Shown: piece by piece, positions 18,553 through 27,276 of the stretch
Layout of the letters: the number at the start of each line of letters is the position of its first letter
How positions within the stretch are numbered: position 1 is the stretch's first letter
Assembly (NCBI GenBank): GCA_026418535.1
Contig: JAOABC010000003.1
Location: forward strand, 165,879 to 229,878
Origin: Hydrogenothermaceae bacterium
GTDB lineage: Bacteria; Aquificota; Aquificia; Aquificales; Hydrogenothermaceae
Direction: 5' to 3'
DNA: 64,000 bases
Made by a program: the position numbers and the translations under genes
The notes under the pieces: model-generated
What the model was told of the DNA's origin: nothing
Databases searched by the model: none
What the model saw: only the letters and a program-made list of their open reading frames with translations

Positions 18553-19191
18553 TCATTTAAGATCTAATGATGGTGTTTCTCCATATATGTTTTTTATGTT
18601 TCTGTTAGCTCCTCTTGATATGAGTAGCTCTATTATTTCGGATTTATTTCTTTTGTCCTGTCTTGCATAAGCCCAGTGTAGAGCAGTATTTCCGTTCTTG
18701 TCTTGTATGTTTATATTAGCACCAAGGTCAAGCAATGTTCTAACAGTTTCAATGCTTCCCTGAGAGGAAGCTGTCATTAGCGGCGTGGCATCACTATATG
18801 ACTTTGAGTTTACATCAGCGCCTTGATTTACAAGGAATTTTATAATCTCCACCTTATCCCATTTTGCAGCATAATGGATGGGTGTCCTACCTTTTTCATC
18901 TCTTGAATTTATATCCGCTCCATTTTTTACAAGCTCTTTAACCACATCTAAATCACAGTACTGAACTGAGTAATGTATTAATTTTCTTCCTTTGGCAAAA
19001 GATTGATTTATATCTCCATCTAAGTTTTTTATGGCTTTTATAGCTTCTTCTTTCTTGCATTTCATGATTAGTTCTGCGGTCTCGTCCAGTGTATACTTTT
19101 TGGAGTTGATTTTATTAAAAAAATAGGCAGAAAAACTTGCAATGGCTAAAACAATTAATCCTAAAGTTATCAACACCTTTCTGCTCTTCAT
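18553..19191 (-). CDS. Membrane-anchored ankyrin-repeat protein
   Basis: A 212-residue protein with one N-terminal membrane helix (about 7-25) and then ankyrin repeats from about residue 60 to the end, four of them clear: GRTPIHYAAKWDKVEIIKFL, a unit with ATPLMTASSQGSIETVRTLL, GNTALHWAYA and a last partial one with NRNIKNIYGETPS. It probably makes protein contacts on the periplasmic side. The partner is unknown; the gene precedes phoX on the same strand, about 106 bases away. Confidence 0.8.
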   Translation of the reverse strand: MKSRKVLITLGLIVLAIASFSAYFFNKINSKKYTLDETAELIMKCKKEEAIKAIKNLDGDINQSFAKGRKLIHYSVQYCDLDVVKELVKNGADINSRDEKGRTPIHYAAKWDKVEIIKFLVNQGADVNSKSYSDATPLMTASSQGSIETVRTLLDLGANINIQDKNGNTALHWAYARQDKRNKSEIIELLISRGANRNIKNIYGETPSLDLK

Positions 19192-19265
19192 AAAACCTCC
19201 TTAAAATATTCTTAAAGATTTTATCAAAATTTAATTAAAAAAGATTTTTCTTAAATTAGTAAATT

Positions 19266-20393
19266 CTAAAATTCCTGACTTTCGTAGTAAATTTTCAATA
19301 GATTTTCAAAGCAACTTTCCAAAGAAAAATTTTCTTTTATAAAGTTTGATAGCTCAGAAGGCGAATATTTTGATGGTTCAAACTCTGTTAATTTCTTTAT
19401 CATCATGTATTTGTTCTCTGATATAAGTTCTGTGTAGTAGGTTATCTCTGAAAATGATGTTTTTGAGTATACCAAAACAGGAGTACCACAAGCTTGAGAT
19501 TCTAAGATAGATATACCATAAGTGTCACTTCTAGATGTAGATATAAAAAGATCTGCACTGTTGTATATCTTGCGAAGGAGATTTTTATCATTTATATAGG
19601 GAGTTATCCGGTAATTTTTTGAGTGTATATACTTTTCTAACTTTCTTTCTTCCGGACCTCCACCTACAAGATGTAGAAAAAATCTATCTCTATACAGATA
19701 ATCTATTGTATTAAATATATCTAACAACTCGTGTATGGATTTATCTTTAGAAAACCTTCCAACATACAGTAAAACTATTTTATCTACAGGAAGGTTTAAA
19801 TCTAACTTTGAATTTTTTTTGTCTTCCGGTTTAAATATATTTGTATCTACACCAATTCTGACAACTTTCACATTTTCTAAACCAACGTTGTTTATGTATC
19901 TCTTGGTAAATTCTGACGGTGATAGTATAAGGTCAAAGTCTTTGTAGTTATTATAGGTATATTTTCTTAAGACCGTTTTTATAAAGTTATTTTTAAACCT
20001 ATGCCTGAACACACTGTAAAAACTGGTCTCCAAATTAGAGTGAAAGAACCCAATACTTTTATATCCTATATTGGGTTTAAATTCGTTTACTATCTTTGGC
20101 AGAAAGAATGGAGAGCCCACTTCCACTATATCCGGTTTTACAAGTCGTAGTATCTCCAACACATCTTTCTTTGACCTGATTATCCGGTATGGTTTCCAGA
20201 AGAATACCTCCGGGGACTTTATGTAGTATATCTCTGTGTTATATATTCTTTCTCTCTTATTCTCTTCTCCCGGAACTACTATAGTATGGTTTATATCTCT
20301 GTATTTTGAGAAAAACTCAGCTTTTGAGAGAAGATAGCTTTTTACTCCTCCACTCTTTCTATTGTAGAAGTGGGTTATATCAACCACCCTCAT
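19266..20393 (-). CDS. Glycosyltransferase family 4
   Basis: A 375-residue GT-B glycosyltransferase that transfers a sugar from a nucleotide donor. It has the N-terminal acceptor domain (THFYNRKSGGVKSYLLSKAEFF) and the C-terminal GT4 donor domain with LLYVGRFSKDKSIHELLDIF and the EX7E motif region (SADLFISTSRSDTYGISILESQACGTPVL, about E287-E295). It overlaps the preceding small gene by 14 bases and is translationally coupled to the PHP-GT fusion, so both likely act on the same glycolipid or polymer. The acceptor is unknown. Confidence 0.88.
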   Translation of the reverse strand: MRVVDITHFYNRKSGGVKSYLLSKAEFFSKYRDINHTIVVPGEENKRERIYNTEIYYIKSPEVFFWKPYRIIRSKKDVLEILRLVKPDIVEVGSPFFLPKIVNEFKPNIGYKSIGFFHSNLETSFYSVFRHRFKNNFIKTVLRKYTYNNYKDFDLILSPSEFTKRYINNVGLENVKVVRIGVDTNIFKPEDKKNSKLDLNLPVDKIVLLYVGRFSKDKSIHELLDIFNTIDYLYRDRFFLHLVGGGPEERKLEKYIHSKNYRITPYINDKNLLRKIYNSADLFISTSRSDTYGISILESQACGTPVLVYSKTSFSEITYYTELISENKYMMIKKLTEFEPSKYSPSELSNFIKENFSLESCFENLLKIYYESQEF

Positions 20394-20658
20394 TATCCCT
20401 ATCCTCTATTTTCTTTATCTGTCCTATATCGTCCACTAAACTCCGGTGGTAAAGGTTAAATCCATAAGAAGTCCTGATTCTTTTGTTCAACTTCTTTGCT
20501 ATCCTCCCTATCAGAGAAAGACTCACGTAAACCCTGTACTTTGTTATTATACATCTCTGTATATCCCTGGCTACCCACCATTCCTCTTCGTAGTTTTTAA
20601 CACAGGGTAGCTCTACGTCTCTGTAAGGGTTATAGTATGTTTTATATGATTTCATCAA
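20380..20658 (-). CDS. Small hypothetical protein between two glycosyltransferase genes
   Basis: A 92-residue basic and aromatic-rich protein (KSYKTYYNPYRDVELPC, WWVARDIQR) without signal peptide or membrane helix. It is joined to both neighbours by overlaps (4 and 14 bases), which supports it as a real gene. The family is not recognised; the mid-section looks helical and positively charged, so it could bind a membrane surface or nucleic acid. A role with the adjacent glycosyltransferases is inferred only from the operon. Confidence 0.6.
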   Translation of the reverse strand: MMKSYKTYYNPYRDVELPCVKNYEEEWWVARDIQRCIITKYRVYVSLSLIGRIAKKLNKRIRTSYGFNLYHRSLVDDIGQIKKIEDRDNEGG

Positions 20659-22946
20659 GTTAATACCTCCTTTAAGTCCTGAAGCTGTATCTTCTTAATC
20701 ATCTCTAGTAGGAGCTCCTCTTCTTCGTAGTTCTTAACATACTGGAGAGAGTTCTTCTTCATCCTTTGAAGGATATCTGGATTGCCAAGTAGGATATCTA
20801 TCTTTATCTTGTAATCTATCGGGTTGTTGTCTGGTATTACATAGCCGTTTACATCCTCTATAATAAACTCTTTAGATGCACCCTTATCAGGAACTAAACA
20901 GACAAGACCACTTGCCAGAGCTTCTAAAACCACATTTCCAAATGTCTCTGTAGTAGAGGGAAAAAGAAAGATATCTGCAGATGCATAAGCCTTAGATAGT
21001 GCTTCATCCCTTAAAAACCCTGTAAGGATAACATTGTTCGGTAGTTCCTTCTCTATCTCCTTTCTGTAAGGACCGTCTCCCACTATAGCAAACTTAACAT
21101 CCTTCTTACTACAGAGTCTAGCAACTTCCAAGAAGATGTCTACATCTTTCTCTTTCGCGATCCTTCCAACGTACAATACAACCTTCTCACCGTTATAAGT
21201 TGGGTGGTAAACTTTCCAGAAGTTTCTGTCTCTATGTTTAGGGTTAAACTTGTCTAAGTTTACCCCCCTCCGGAACACCTCCAATTTCTCCTCCCTAATC
21301 CCCAACATCTTTAGCTTATTCTTATATTCCATCGAAGGGACCAATACTCTGTCGGAAAAAGAGTAGAAGAACTTCATGTACATGTCAGCTAGTAACTTTA
21401 TAAATGGTTCTCCCGTGTATTTCTGTGCATAGGCAGGAAAGTCAGTGTGGTATGCCGATACTAAAGTTATATTCAGTATCTTTGATATTATCAAGCCATA
21501 TATTCCCAGTATGCCTGGGGTCGCACAGTATATAGTGGTAAAGTTCTGCTTCTCTATATAGTCTAATACTTCTAAGAAGTTTGGTACGTTTACGGTTATA
21601 TCTGGATACTCCGGAAGAGGAGTGGATATAACAGGTTTGAAGTTCTTTACTTTTTGGGAGTTCACATCTTTATGAGAAGATATAATAAACTCCATATCTA
21701 CATCGTACTTCTTTGATACGTTTAGAAGTTTTGATGTTGTGATAGCTACACCATTTATCTCAAAGAAGGTGTCTGTGAAGTATGCCACTTTTTGGTTGTG
21801 AATCTCTATATCACCCATCAGGTCTTGGTAAAGCTGTAAGGATCTGTGCTTTTCTCTAGCTCTCTGAGTGTATACGGAGGCGTAGATGAGATTAGGAATT
21901 ATGGATACAAAACCCTTTTCTATGAAGGAGGAGATATTTTCTATGGAAAATCTTTTTCCGTTGTGGTTTTTTATAAAGTAGGGTATCAGGTTCTTAAAGA
22001 ATCCAAACAGTCTATCGTGTTTATCTCTTGGATTATCACCATCCAGATTCAGGACGTTGTTTATAAATCCTGTTATCTGACTTTTGCCAAAAACGGAGTC
22101 TAATATTGAACTTTGTCTTGACTTGTCTTCAAATAAACTTTCTAAAATTGCTCCAAAGTTTCCAAAGTCTACTTTATTTTTTAAACCTTCCCTTGATATG
22201 TTTAGTATCATATGAGACAGTCTTTTTGGGTCTCCATGTAAACCTTCTGCAGATATAAACCCGGACAGAAGAGCATTCTTTAAATCCATAACTGTCGAAC
22301 CTTCACACTGGGTGTAGGTGGTTCCTACATCTAAACCTCCGTGGTCATCGGATCCTCCGGTAAAAGCTATAAAATCTCTTCTCCTTTTTATAAATCCATA
22401 TTTGTTTGCCAATATCTCTATTTCATCTCTGCTATAATGCTGAGCTATTTTTGATGTAAGCTCTGATGAAAGTCTTGAGCGGGTTCCATTGATAACTTCC
22501 CAGTTATCAAAGAGAAGTAAAAATTTTTCTATATGTTTTTTGTTTAATTTTCCATCCATATCGTACAGAGGATGGGCTAGTATATGTATAACAGAGTTTT
22601 GTTGCATATAGTCAACAAGGTCGTATATGTTTTCTCTTAGGTATTGAAACTCTCTGTGGTGTTTTTCGTTTATATCTATAGCTATTACATGGACTTTAGT
22701 CTTATCTTCCGGAAAGTATGTAGTTATCTCCTCAGATATGAAAGTATTTGGTAGATCAGCTATCTCAAGACATCCATCTATCGTATCGTGGTCTGTTATT
22801 GTAAACAGAGTCATCCCTCTGCTTTTCAGAGTCTGGTAGAGCTTCCTCGGCTCAACGTAACTCTCAGATAGCCCAAGCTTTTGACTTAAATATCCTCCAG
22901 GTTTATTAGAAGCCTTTGAGTGAAGGTGAAGGTCTACTTTTATCAT
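20655..22946 (-). CDS. PHP-domain / glycosyltransferase family 4 fusion protein
   Basis: A 763-residue two-domain protein. Residues 1-270 are a PHP metallo-phosphoesterase-like domain with metal-ligand motifs DLHLHS (5-10), TDHDTIDG (about 51-58), ILAHPLYD (about 121) and GGSDDHGG (about 196-203), apparently complete. A helical linker (about 270-380) follows, then a GT4 glycosyltransferase (about 385-755) with YFTDTFFEINGVAITTSKLL, VVLYVGRIAKEKDVDIFLEV and the ETFGNVVLEALASG motif. The glycosyltransferase part resembles enzymes that glycosylate diacylglycerol or phosphatidylinositol-type lipids. A coupled hydrolase and transferase suggests removal of a phosphate or processing of an intermediate during glycolipid synthesis; this is an inference. 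Confidence 0.85.
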   Translation of the reverse strand: MIKVDLHLHSKASNKPGGYLSQKLGLSESYVEPRKLYQTLKSRGMTLFTITDHDTIDGCLEIADLPNTFISEEITTYFPEDKTKVHVIAIDINEKHHREFQYLRENIYDLVDYMQQNSVIHILAHPLYDMDGKLNKKHIEKFLLLFDNWEVINGTRSRLSSELTSKIAQHYSRDEIEILANKYGFIKRRRDFIAFTGGSDDHGGLDVGTTYTQCEGSTVMDLKNALLSGFISAEGLHGDPKRLSHMILNISREGLKNKVDFGNFGAILESLFEDKSRQSSILDSVFGKSQITGFINNVLNLDGDNPRDKHDRLFGFFKNLIPYFIKNHNGKRFSIENISSFIEKGFVSIIPNLIYASVYTQRAREKHRSLQLYQDLMGDIEIHNQKVAYFTDTFFEINGVAITTSKLLNVSKKYDVDMEFIISSHKDVNSQKVKNFKPVISTPLPEYPDITVNVPNFLEVLDYIEKQNFTTIYCATPGILGIYGLIISKILNITLVSAYHTDFPAYAQKYTGEPFIKLLADMYMKFFYSFSDRVLVPSMEYKNKLKMLGIREEKLEVFRRGVNLDKFNPKHRDRNFWKVYHPTYNGEKVVLYVGRIAKEKDVDIFLEVARLCSKKDVKFAIVGDGPYRKEIEKELPNNVILTGFLRDEALSKAYASADIFLFPSTTETFGNVVLEALASGLVCLVPDKGASKEFIIEDVNGYVIPDNNPIDYKIKIDILLGNPDILQRMKKNSLQYVKNYEEEELLLEMIKKIQLQDLKEVLT

Positions 22947-23001
22947 TCTAAAACCCTCCAGGGGATTTTCCCCAAGATTTTAGAGAAGGTGTTTTAAACA
23001 A

Positions 23002-23715
23002 TTATTTTTTTTGGATTAATTTTAGTTCATCTAAGATATCTTGGAAGGAAGATAGCCTTAACTCTCTGTTTTTCTCTAGGAAGGTATATATGAGCTTTAC
23101 TTTCTCCGGGTACAGCAGATCCCCTGGATGTATCGCAAACCTGACAACCTTCAGATTAGATATAACTTTACTACTTAACCTGAAAGTAAGTATAGAGAGT
23201 TGGTCCATCAGAGTTCTACAGGAAAAGGTTAGAACTGGAGATAGGTATCTTCTATCCTCCTTTAGGTCGTATATGTAGAGTCTATCTGTGGTAAACCTGA
23301 ACCCAAAATCTTTCAAGATGTTAAAATCCTCTTTCCTCATCAGCCAAGCTGGAGGTATAAAGCCCTGAGCTTCTAAACCGACAGATTTCAGTACATCAAT
23401 CCCCCTCTCTATCCTCTCCTTTGTATCTCCGAAGGAAACAAACTCCCCTTCATAGTTGGTAAAAAGGTTCTTATGAGAGTAGAAGGGAAATCTTTTTCCA
23501 AGGTGGGTGTAGCCGTGGAGAATAACCTCGTTCCCTTGAACTAAATTCCGTATCTCTTCCTCCATCTGGTTTAGGTTCTCCAGATTATGGTAGGTTGGTA
23601 TAACTAAAAAAGATATCTTCTCTACTCCAGAACCTTTAAGGATAGAGACTATCTCCCTCACCATTTGGAAAGTGGATGGAGTAATATCGTGGATAGATAC
23701 ATTTAAAAATCTCAT
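23002..23715 (-). CDS. DUF2334-type polysaccharide deacetylase-like protein
   Basis: A 237-residue protein with the NodB-like fold seen in DUF2334: start FLNVSIHDITPST with the metal-binding HD pair, then EVILHGYTH (His-x3-His) and GFIPPAWLMRKED, and RFAIHPGDL near the C-terminus. It likely removes acyl groups from an amino-sugar in an envelope glycan. It overlaps the upstream acyltransferase gene by four bases (ATGA), so it belongs to the lipid/envelope operon. Confidence 0.75.
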   Translation of the reverse strand: MRFLNVSIHDITPSTFQMVREIVSILKGSGVEKISFLVIPTYHNLENLNQMEEEIRNLVQGNEVILHGYTHLGKRFPFYSHKNLFTNYEGEFVSFGDTKERIERGIDVLKSVGLEAQGFIPPAWLMRKEDFNILKDFGFRFTTDRLYIYDLKEDRRYLSPVLTFSCRTLMDQLSILTFRLSSKVISNLKVVRFAIHPGDLLYPEKVKLIYTFLEKNRELRLSSFQDILDELKLIQKK

Positions 23716-24476
23716 GAGGCGTATACAGTTGATATCCTATTGTATAGTTCTGTAGCAAGTTCTTTTCTTGATTGATAGTTTTCCGGAGAGAAGAAACCCA
23801 CCTCTTTTACTTCTACTTCCAAACTTTTAAGGTGGTAGAGGAATCTAAGGACATGTGGGAGTAATACATGGTCTCCGTAGTAGTATATAAATTCTCTGAC
23901 TTCCTGGTCAACAGGCTTTGAATTGAAAGCTGTATATTTTAAACACAGACCAAAGACAGGTTTACCAGTTTTAAAAACAACCTCTAGGAAAGAGGATTTG
24001 AATGGTAAAACCCCATCTCCGTTTGAAGTAGTCCCTTCAAGGAATATCGCAACGTTAGTATCCTTCTCTATAACATCCTTAACTTTCTGGATGTCTTCCT
24101 TGAGAGCTGTTCTCTTTGTCCTGTCTATAAAGATAGCACCCCCATATGAAGCTAACTTTCCAAAGAACTTTGAAGATCCTACCTCCGTAGTAGAGACAAA
24201 CACAGATCTGTACAGAGAAGATATGATTATTATATCAAGGTAACTAAGGTGATTAGAGACTATAAAGGAGGCTTTTCTATTATGATCCCCTCCTACCTCC
24301 TTTATTCTTATACCTATCAGCTTAGTTCCAAGTTTAGCTACCTTATGTAGGAAGTCTATCTTTCTATTTAACCTTCTCAACTCATTCTTGACAAGCAAGT
24401 CTAAAGCTAGTCCGTGCAGAAATACGGCCAGCATAAAAGAGAAAACTACCAGTATGTTATATATACCCCTAAACAT
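23712..24476 (-). CDS. 1-acylglycerol-3-phosphate acyltransferase-like (PlsC/OlsA type)
   Basis: About 254 residues with an N-terminal hydrophobic anchor (GIYNILVVFSFMLAVFLHG) and the PlsC domain: HX4D motif NHLSYLD (acyl-transfer base), AIFIDRTKR and the FLEGTTSNGDG acceptor-binding block. It acylates a lyso-lipid with acyl-ACP or acyl-CoA. The start at 24476 is chosen over an ATG at 24560 because it overlaps the upstream stop codon by eight bases and the extra residues look like read-back of the upstream gene. Next to an OlsB-like gene, it could be the OlsA partner. Confidence 0.82.
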   Translation of the reverse strand: MFRGIYNILVVFSFMLAVFLHGLALDLLVKNELRRLNRKIDFLHKVAKLGTKLIGIRIKEVGGDHNRKASFIVSNHLSYLDIIIISSLYRSVFVSTTEVGSSKFFGKLASYGGAIFIDRTKRTALKEDIQKVKDVIEKDTNVAIFLEGTTSNGDGVLPFKSSFLEVVFKTGKPVFGLCLKYTAFNSKPVDQEVREFIYYYGDHVLLPHVLRFLYHLKSLEVEVKEVGFFSPENYQSRKELATELYNRISTVYAS

Positions 24477-25296
24477 CTTTCCTATACTTCCTCCGGAAAG
24501 ACTCTGTAAGGTCTGAGGTATCCAGGATAGTAAAAAAGTCCACACAGTTAAACTCCTCATCTAAGGAAGGAAGTCCGCACACTTTTGAACCAGCGTTTAG
24601 ATACATCTTCAAGAGAGGTGGAATCTTGTTTTCAGCAGAGTTTGTGTCAACTCTATTCTCTCTTAAGAACCTTATATAATCCCCCAATCTTTCAACAGTT
24701 CTGTAAGGTCTTACCTCAAACTTGTCAGACCTGTAGTTTCTAAGTAGATACTCTGTTAAGAAAGCAACATCCATAGGGTCTGTAGTAAACACACTAGAAC
24801 ACCCAAATAGATAACTGGCTTTAATCCTCTCCACGTACTCAGATATGGCTCTCCAAAGGAGTATCAGTGTAGCGCCGTTCCTGTACCCATCCAGTATACA
24901 AGCTCTACCAAGCTCCACTTTCACACCCCTCAATGCCTTTACAGATGAGATCTCAAACTCACTCTCAGAGTAGAATCTATCTACGAACTCTGAGGAGAGT
25001 ATCCTGTATGTCCCTACAACTTTCCTACTTTCAGTATCATAAAGAAGAAGATGGTCTGCATATTTATCAAACCTATCTGTGTCTATCTTCAGTATCTTAC
25101 TTTTTCCAACTTTAAAAACTCTGTATCTAAGCTTTAAAACCTCTAAGAGCTCTCTTGAGTTCTCCGCAGTTTTAACAACATACTTAGATTTTTGTATGTT
25201 TATCCGGACCTTCTCCCTAAAACCCTTTAACTTAAACCTATACACGTTAGAAGGAACATCCTTTATAGAGTTAACCTTTTTAACTATGTTAATCAT
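24469..25296 (-). CDS. GNAT-fold acyltransferase of the OlsB / hemolysin-like family
   Basis: A 275-residue protein with the Acetyltransf_5 pattern: LEVLKLRYRVFKVG (about 50), a DHLLLYDTESRKVVGTYRIL strand, then VELGRACILDGYRNGATL (about 127-144) and LFGCSSVFTTDP. OlsB uses acyl-ACP to N-acylate ornithine in the first step of ornithine-lipid synthesis; OlsA (PlsC-like) does the second. The gene is directly upstream of a PlsC-like gene, which fits that pair. The family also contains proteins of unknown substrate once called hemolysins, so ornithine is not certain. Confidence 0.7.
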   Translation of the reverse strand: MINIVKKVNSIKDVPSNVYRFKLKGFREKVRINIQKSKYVVKTAENSRELLEVLKLRYRVFKVGKSKILKIDTDRFDKYADHLLLYDTESRKVVGTYRILSSEFVDRFYSESEFEISSVKALRGVKVELGRACILDGYRNGATLILLWRAISEYVERIKASYLFGCSSVFTTDPMDVAFLTEYLLRNYRSDKFEVRPYRTVERLGDYIRFLRENRVDTNSAENKIPPLLKMYLNAGSKVCGLPSLDEEFNCVDFFTILDTSDLTESFRRKYRKDV

Positions 25297-25366
25297 ACTT
25301 TGCCCTCCTAATTTTATGATAGGAGGATTATATACTTGAAATTATTAAGTTTTTATAAAGCTTAGG

Positions 25367-25543
25367 TTAAATTTTTTTAGACTTCCTTCCAGAACTTCTC
25401 TTTTTGCTAACACTTTTCTTAGACTCTATAAGCTCGACTATCTGTACAGCATCGTACCAGTTCTGTAGAGTCCTGTCATCCCTTTTCCCTGTGATCTCCC
25501 ATATTTTTTCTGCCACAATCCTGATTAGTTCTTCTCTTTCCAT
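25367..25543 (-). CDS. DUF2934-like small protein
   Basis: A 58-residue protein. The N-terminal part (ELIRIVAEKIWEITGKRDDR then TLQNWYDAVQIVE) follows the DUF2934 pattern of a short helix ending in W-E-x3-G, then a loop and a second helix with a W in the LxxWxxA context. The C-terminal 18 residues are Ser/Lys-rich and basic. AGGGGG is nine bases before ATG. It starts 12 bases after the zinc-ribbon/HEAT gene ends and is probably the last gene of that operon. Function unknown. Confidence 0.65.
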   Translation of the reverse strand: MEREELIRIVAEKIWEITGKRDDRTLQNWYDAVQIVELIESKKSVSKKRSSGRKSKKI

Positions 25544-25555
25544 CTCTATAACCCC

Positions 25556-26770
25556 CTATAGATTTTTAAACTGCTTAGACAGTTGAAAAAGTGTCTGTTT
25601 TGCCTTGTTTCTTACCAAGGCATACTTATGGATGGACAGCTTTTCAAGCAGGGGAAGCACAGATATAGTCCCAATCTTTTTCAGAGTGTCTACTATCTCT
25701 ATAAGTATAAACGGGTCGCTCTCCTTATCTATCATGATATCAAGGTAAGGCACAGCTTCCTCTAATCTCTTTAGTCCAATAACATAAACTGTGTTTTTTC
25801 TCCATTCCTTAACAGGATGCTCAAGAGCCATAAGTATTTTATACTCATACTCCATTTTGTGGAACTCCTCTAAGTCAAAACCACAGTTTGGGCAAACTTG
25901 GTCAGAAGAGCCTATCTGAGACCAACAAGCAGGACAGAAAAACAGGATACCTAAGTCCTGTGGTTTTATAACGTTTATTCTATCAAACTCATTTATGTAC
26001 TTGTAGATGTCTACTTCATTAAACTTGGTAATTACACTATCTATTCTGTAAAGCTCGATAAATCCTCTCTTAGATTCAGGGGGTAGATCTTCCATACTAA
26101 GATACCCTTCCGTATACTCTGGATATACAACCTGAAGGTAGTATATATGTTCATCGTTCATCATCTCTGATAGAGTATCTCTGTCCTTCAAAGTCATTAT
26201 ATACCTACGCTTCGACAGATAGATTGAGAATTCTTCTGGACTGATGGAGAAAATATTTACATCACATGGATAATCTCTTATCTCTGAAATAACCTTTTCA
26301 AGCACTCCAACACCTTTTAGACCATCACTCTCTCCTGCTATAACAGCACCATTTAAAAGGAATATGTAACTATGCTTTCTTCTGATTCTGTTCCTAACTT
26401 TTACAAACCCAGTTATCCCCATCTTCTCTATCCTCTTGAACAGTTCTTTTATATTCATACCAAAAGACTCTAAATTTACCCAGATCGGTTCTGTTTCTCT
26501 ATACTGTATAGTTAAATCTAAAGGAAGTTGAAAGTAGTTTATGATGAAGTTCTTAGAGGCCCTATAAACGCTGAACACTAAAAAATCATCCGGAATGTTA
26601 TTGAGGGTCTCACCTTCTACAACAGGAATATTAATTACATCCCCAAAGGATCTTAACTGTATAACACCATTGAAATTGTGCTGTCTCAAAACCTTCAGTA
26701 TGTTGTCAAACTTAGATATATCTCTATCTAAATCTTTATAAACGACAAGATTTTCATTTACCCACTCCAT
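25556..26770 (-). CDS. DUF4388/PATAN-like protein with zinc ribbon and HEAT-type repeats
   Basis: A 404-residue multi-domain protein. About residues 105-195 resemble the DUF4388/PATAN region (GITGFVKVRNRIRRKHSYIFLLNG then GAVIAGESDGL). A zinc ribbon follows with C279-x2-C282 and C293-x2-C296 (CPACW...CPNCG), and the C-terminal 80 residues look like HEAT repeats (PYLDIMIDKESDPFILIEIVDTLKKIG). Its start overlaps the GTPase gene by 17 bases. In such clusters this protein is a likely effector of the MglA-like GTPase. Domain borders are estimates. Confidence 0.6.
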   Translation of the reverse strand: MEWVNENLVVYKDLDRDISKFDNILKVLRQHNFNGVIQLRSFGDVINIPVVEGETLNNIPDDFLVFSVYRASKNFIINYFQLPLDLTIQYRETEPIWVNLESFGMNIKELFKRIEKMGITGFVKVRNRIRRKHSYIFLLNGAVIAGESDGLKGVGVLEKVISEIRDYPCDVNIFSISPEEFSIYLSKRRYIMTLKDRDTLSEMMNDEHIYYLQVVYPEYTEGYLSMEDLPPESKRGFIELYRIDSVITKFNEVDIYKYINEFDRINVIKPQDLGILFFCPACWSQIGSSDQVCPNCGFDLEEFHKMEYEYKILMALEHPVKEWRKNTVYVIGLKRLEEAVPYLDIMIDKESDPFILIEIVDTLKKIGTISVLPLLEKLSIHKYALVRNKAKQTLFQLSKQFKNL

Positions 26771-27275
26771 TTTCTATTACCTCTTTTAGGATAGTAAGGA
26801 AAGTCTCCCTTACTCCCACACCATTCTTTGCTGAAGCTGTGAAAACAGTTCTATTCCCAAATATCTTCTTAAGGCTATCCACCTCTCCGACAATGTCTGT
26901 TTTGTTTATCTGGATCACAACAGGTTTTTTAGTTGTATACTCTCTCAGCTCTCCATATGACCTTAGGTTTTCATCTATATGTTGAGTAGGGTCTACGATA
27001 AAAACAAACCCATCTGCATTAGAGAATATCCAAGACCTAACTACTGAGAACCTCTCCTGTCCGGGAGTGGAGAAAAGTCTCACTTTCAACTTCTCTTCAC
27101 TTCCCTTTATCTTTATAGCCATCAACAACATATCCAGATACACAGTCCTTCCTTCCACGGTAGACTGATGAAACCTGTCTATCTTCAAGTTCTGGAAGAC
27201 AGAAGACAGAAATTCTAAGTTAGTAGTTTTACCCGCCATACCTAATCCGTGATATACGATAAATATCTCCCTCAT
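26754..27275 (-). CDS. MglA-like small GTPase
   Basis: A 173-residue Ras-like GTPase of the bacterial MglA/Rag-like type: P-loop G-L-G-M-A-G-K-T (residues 10-17), switch II TPGQERF (about 70-76), NKTD (about 124-127) and SAK (about 148-150). No lipid anchor or membrane segment. Together with the roadblock gene one base upstream it forms a GTPase/GAP pair like MglA/MglB, which set cell polarity and control motility in Myxococcus and Thermus. Confidence 0.87.
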   Translation of the reverse strand: MREIFIVYHGLGMAGKTTNLEFLSSVFQNLKIDRFHQSTVEGRTVYLDMLLMAIKIKGSEEKLKVRLFSTPGQERFSVVRSWIFSNADGFVFIVDPTQHIDENLRSYGELREYTTKKPVVIQINKTDIVGEVDSLKKIFGNRTVFTASAKNGVGVRETFLTILKEVIENGVGK

Positions 27276-27276
27276 G

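Noticed and set aside
18537..18556. Fur-box-like AATCATGATCATT upstream of phoX
   Set aside because: It overlaps the stop codon of the ankyrin gene, is only a partial match to the Fur consensus, and is 90-100 bases from phoX.
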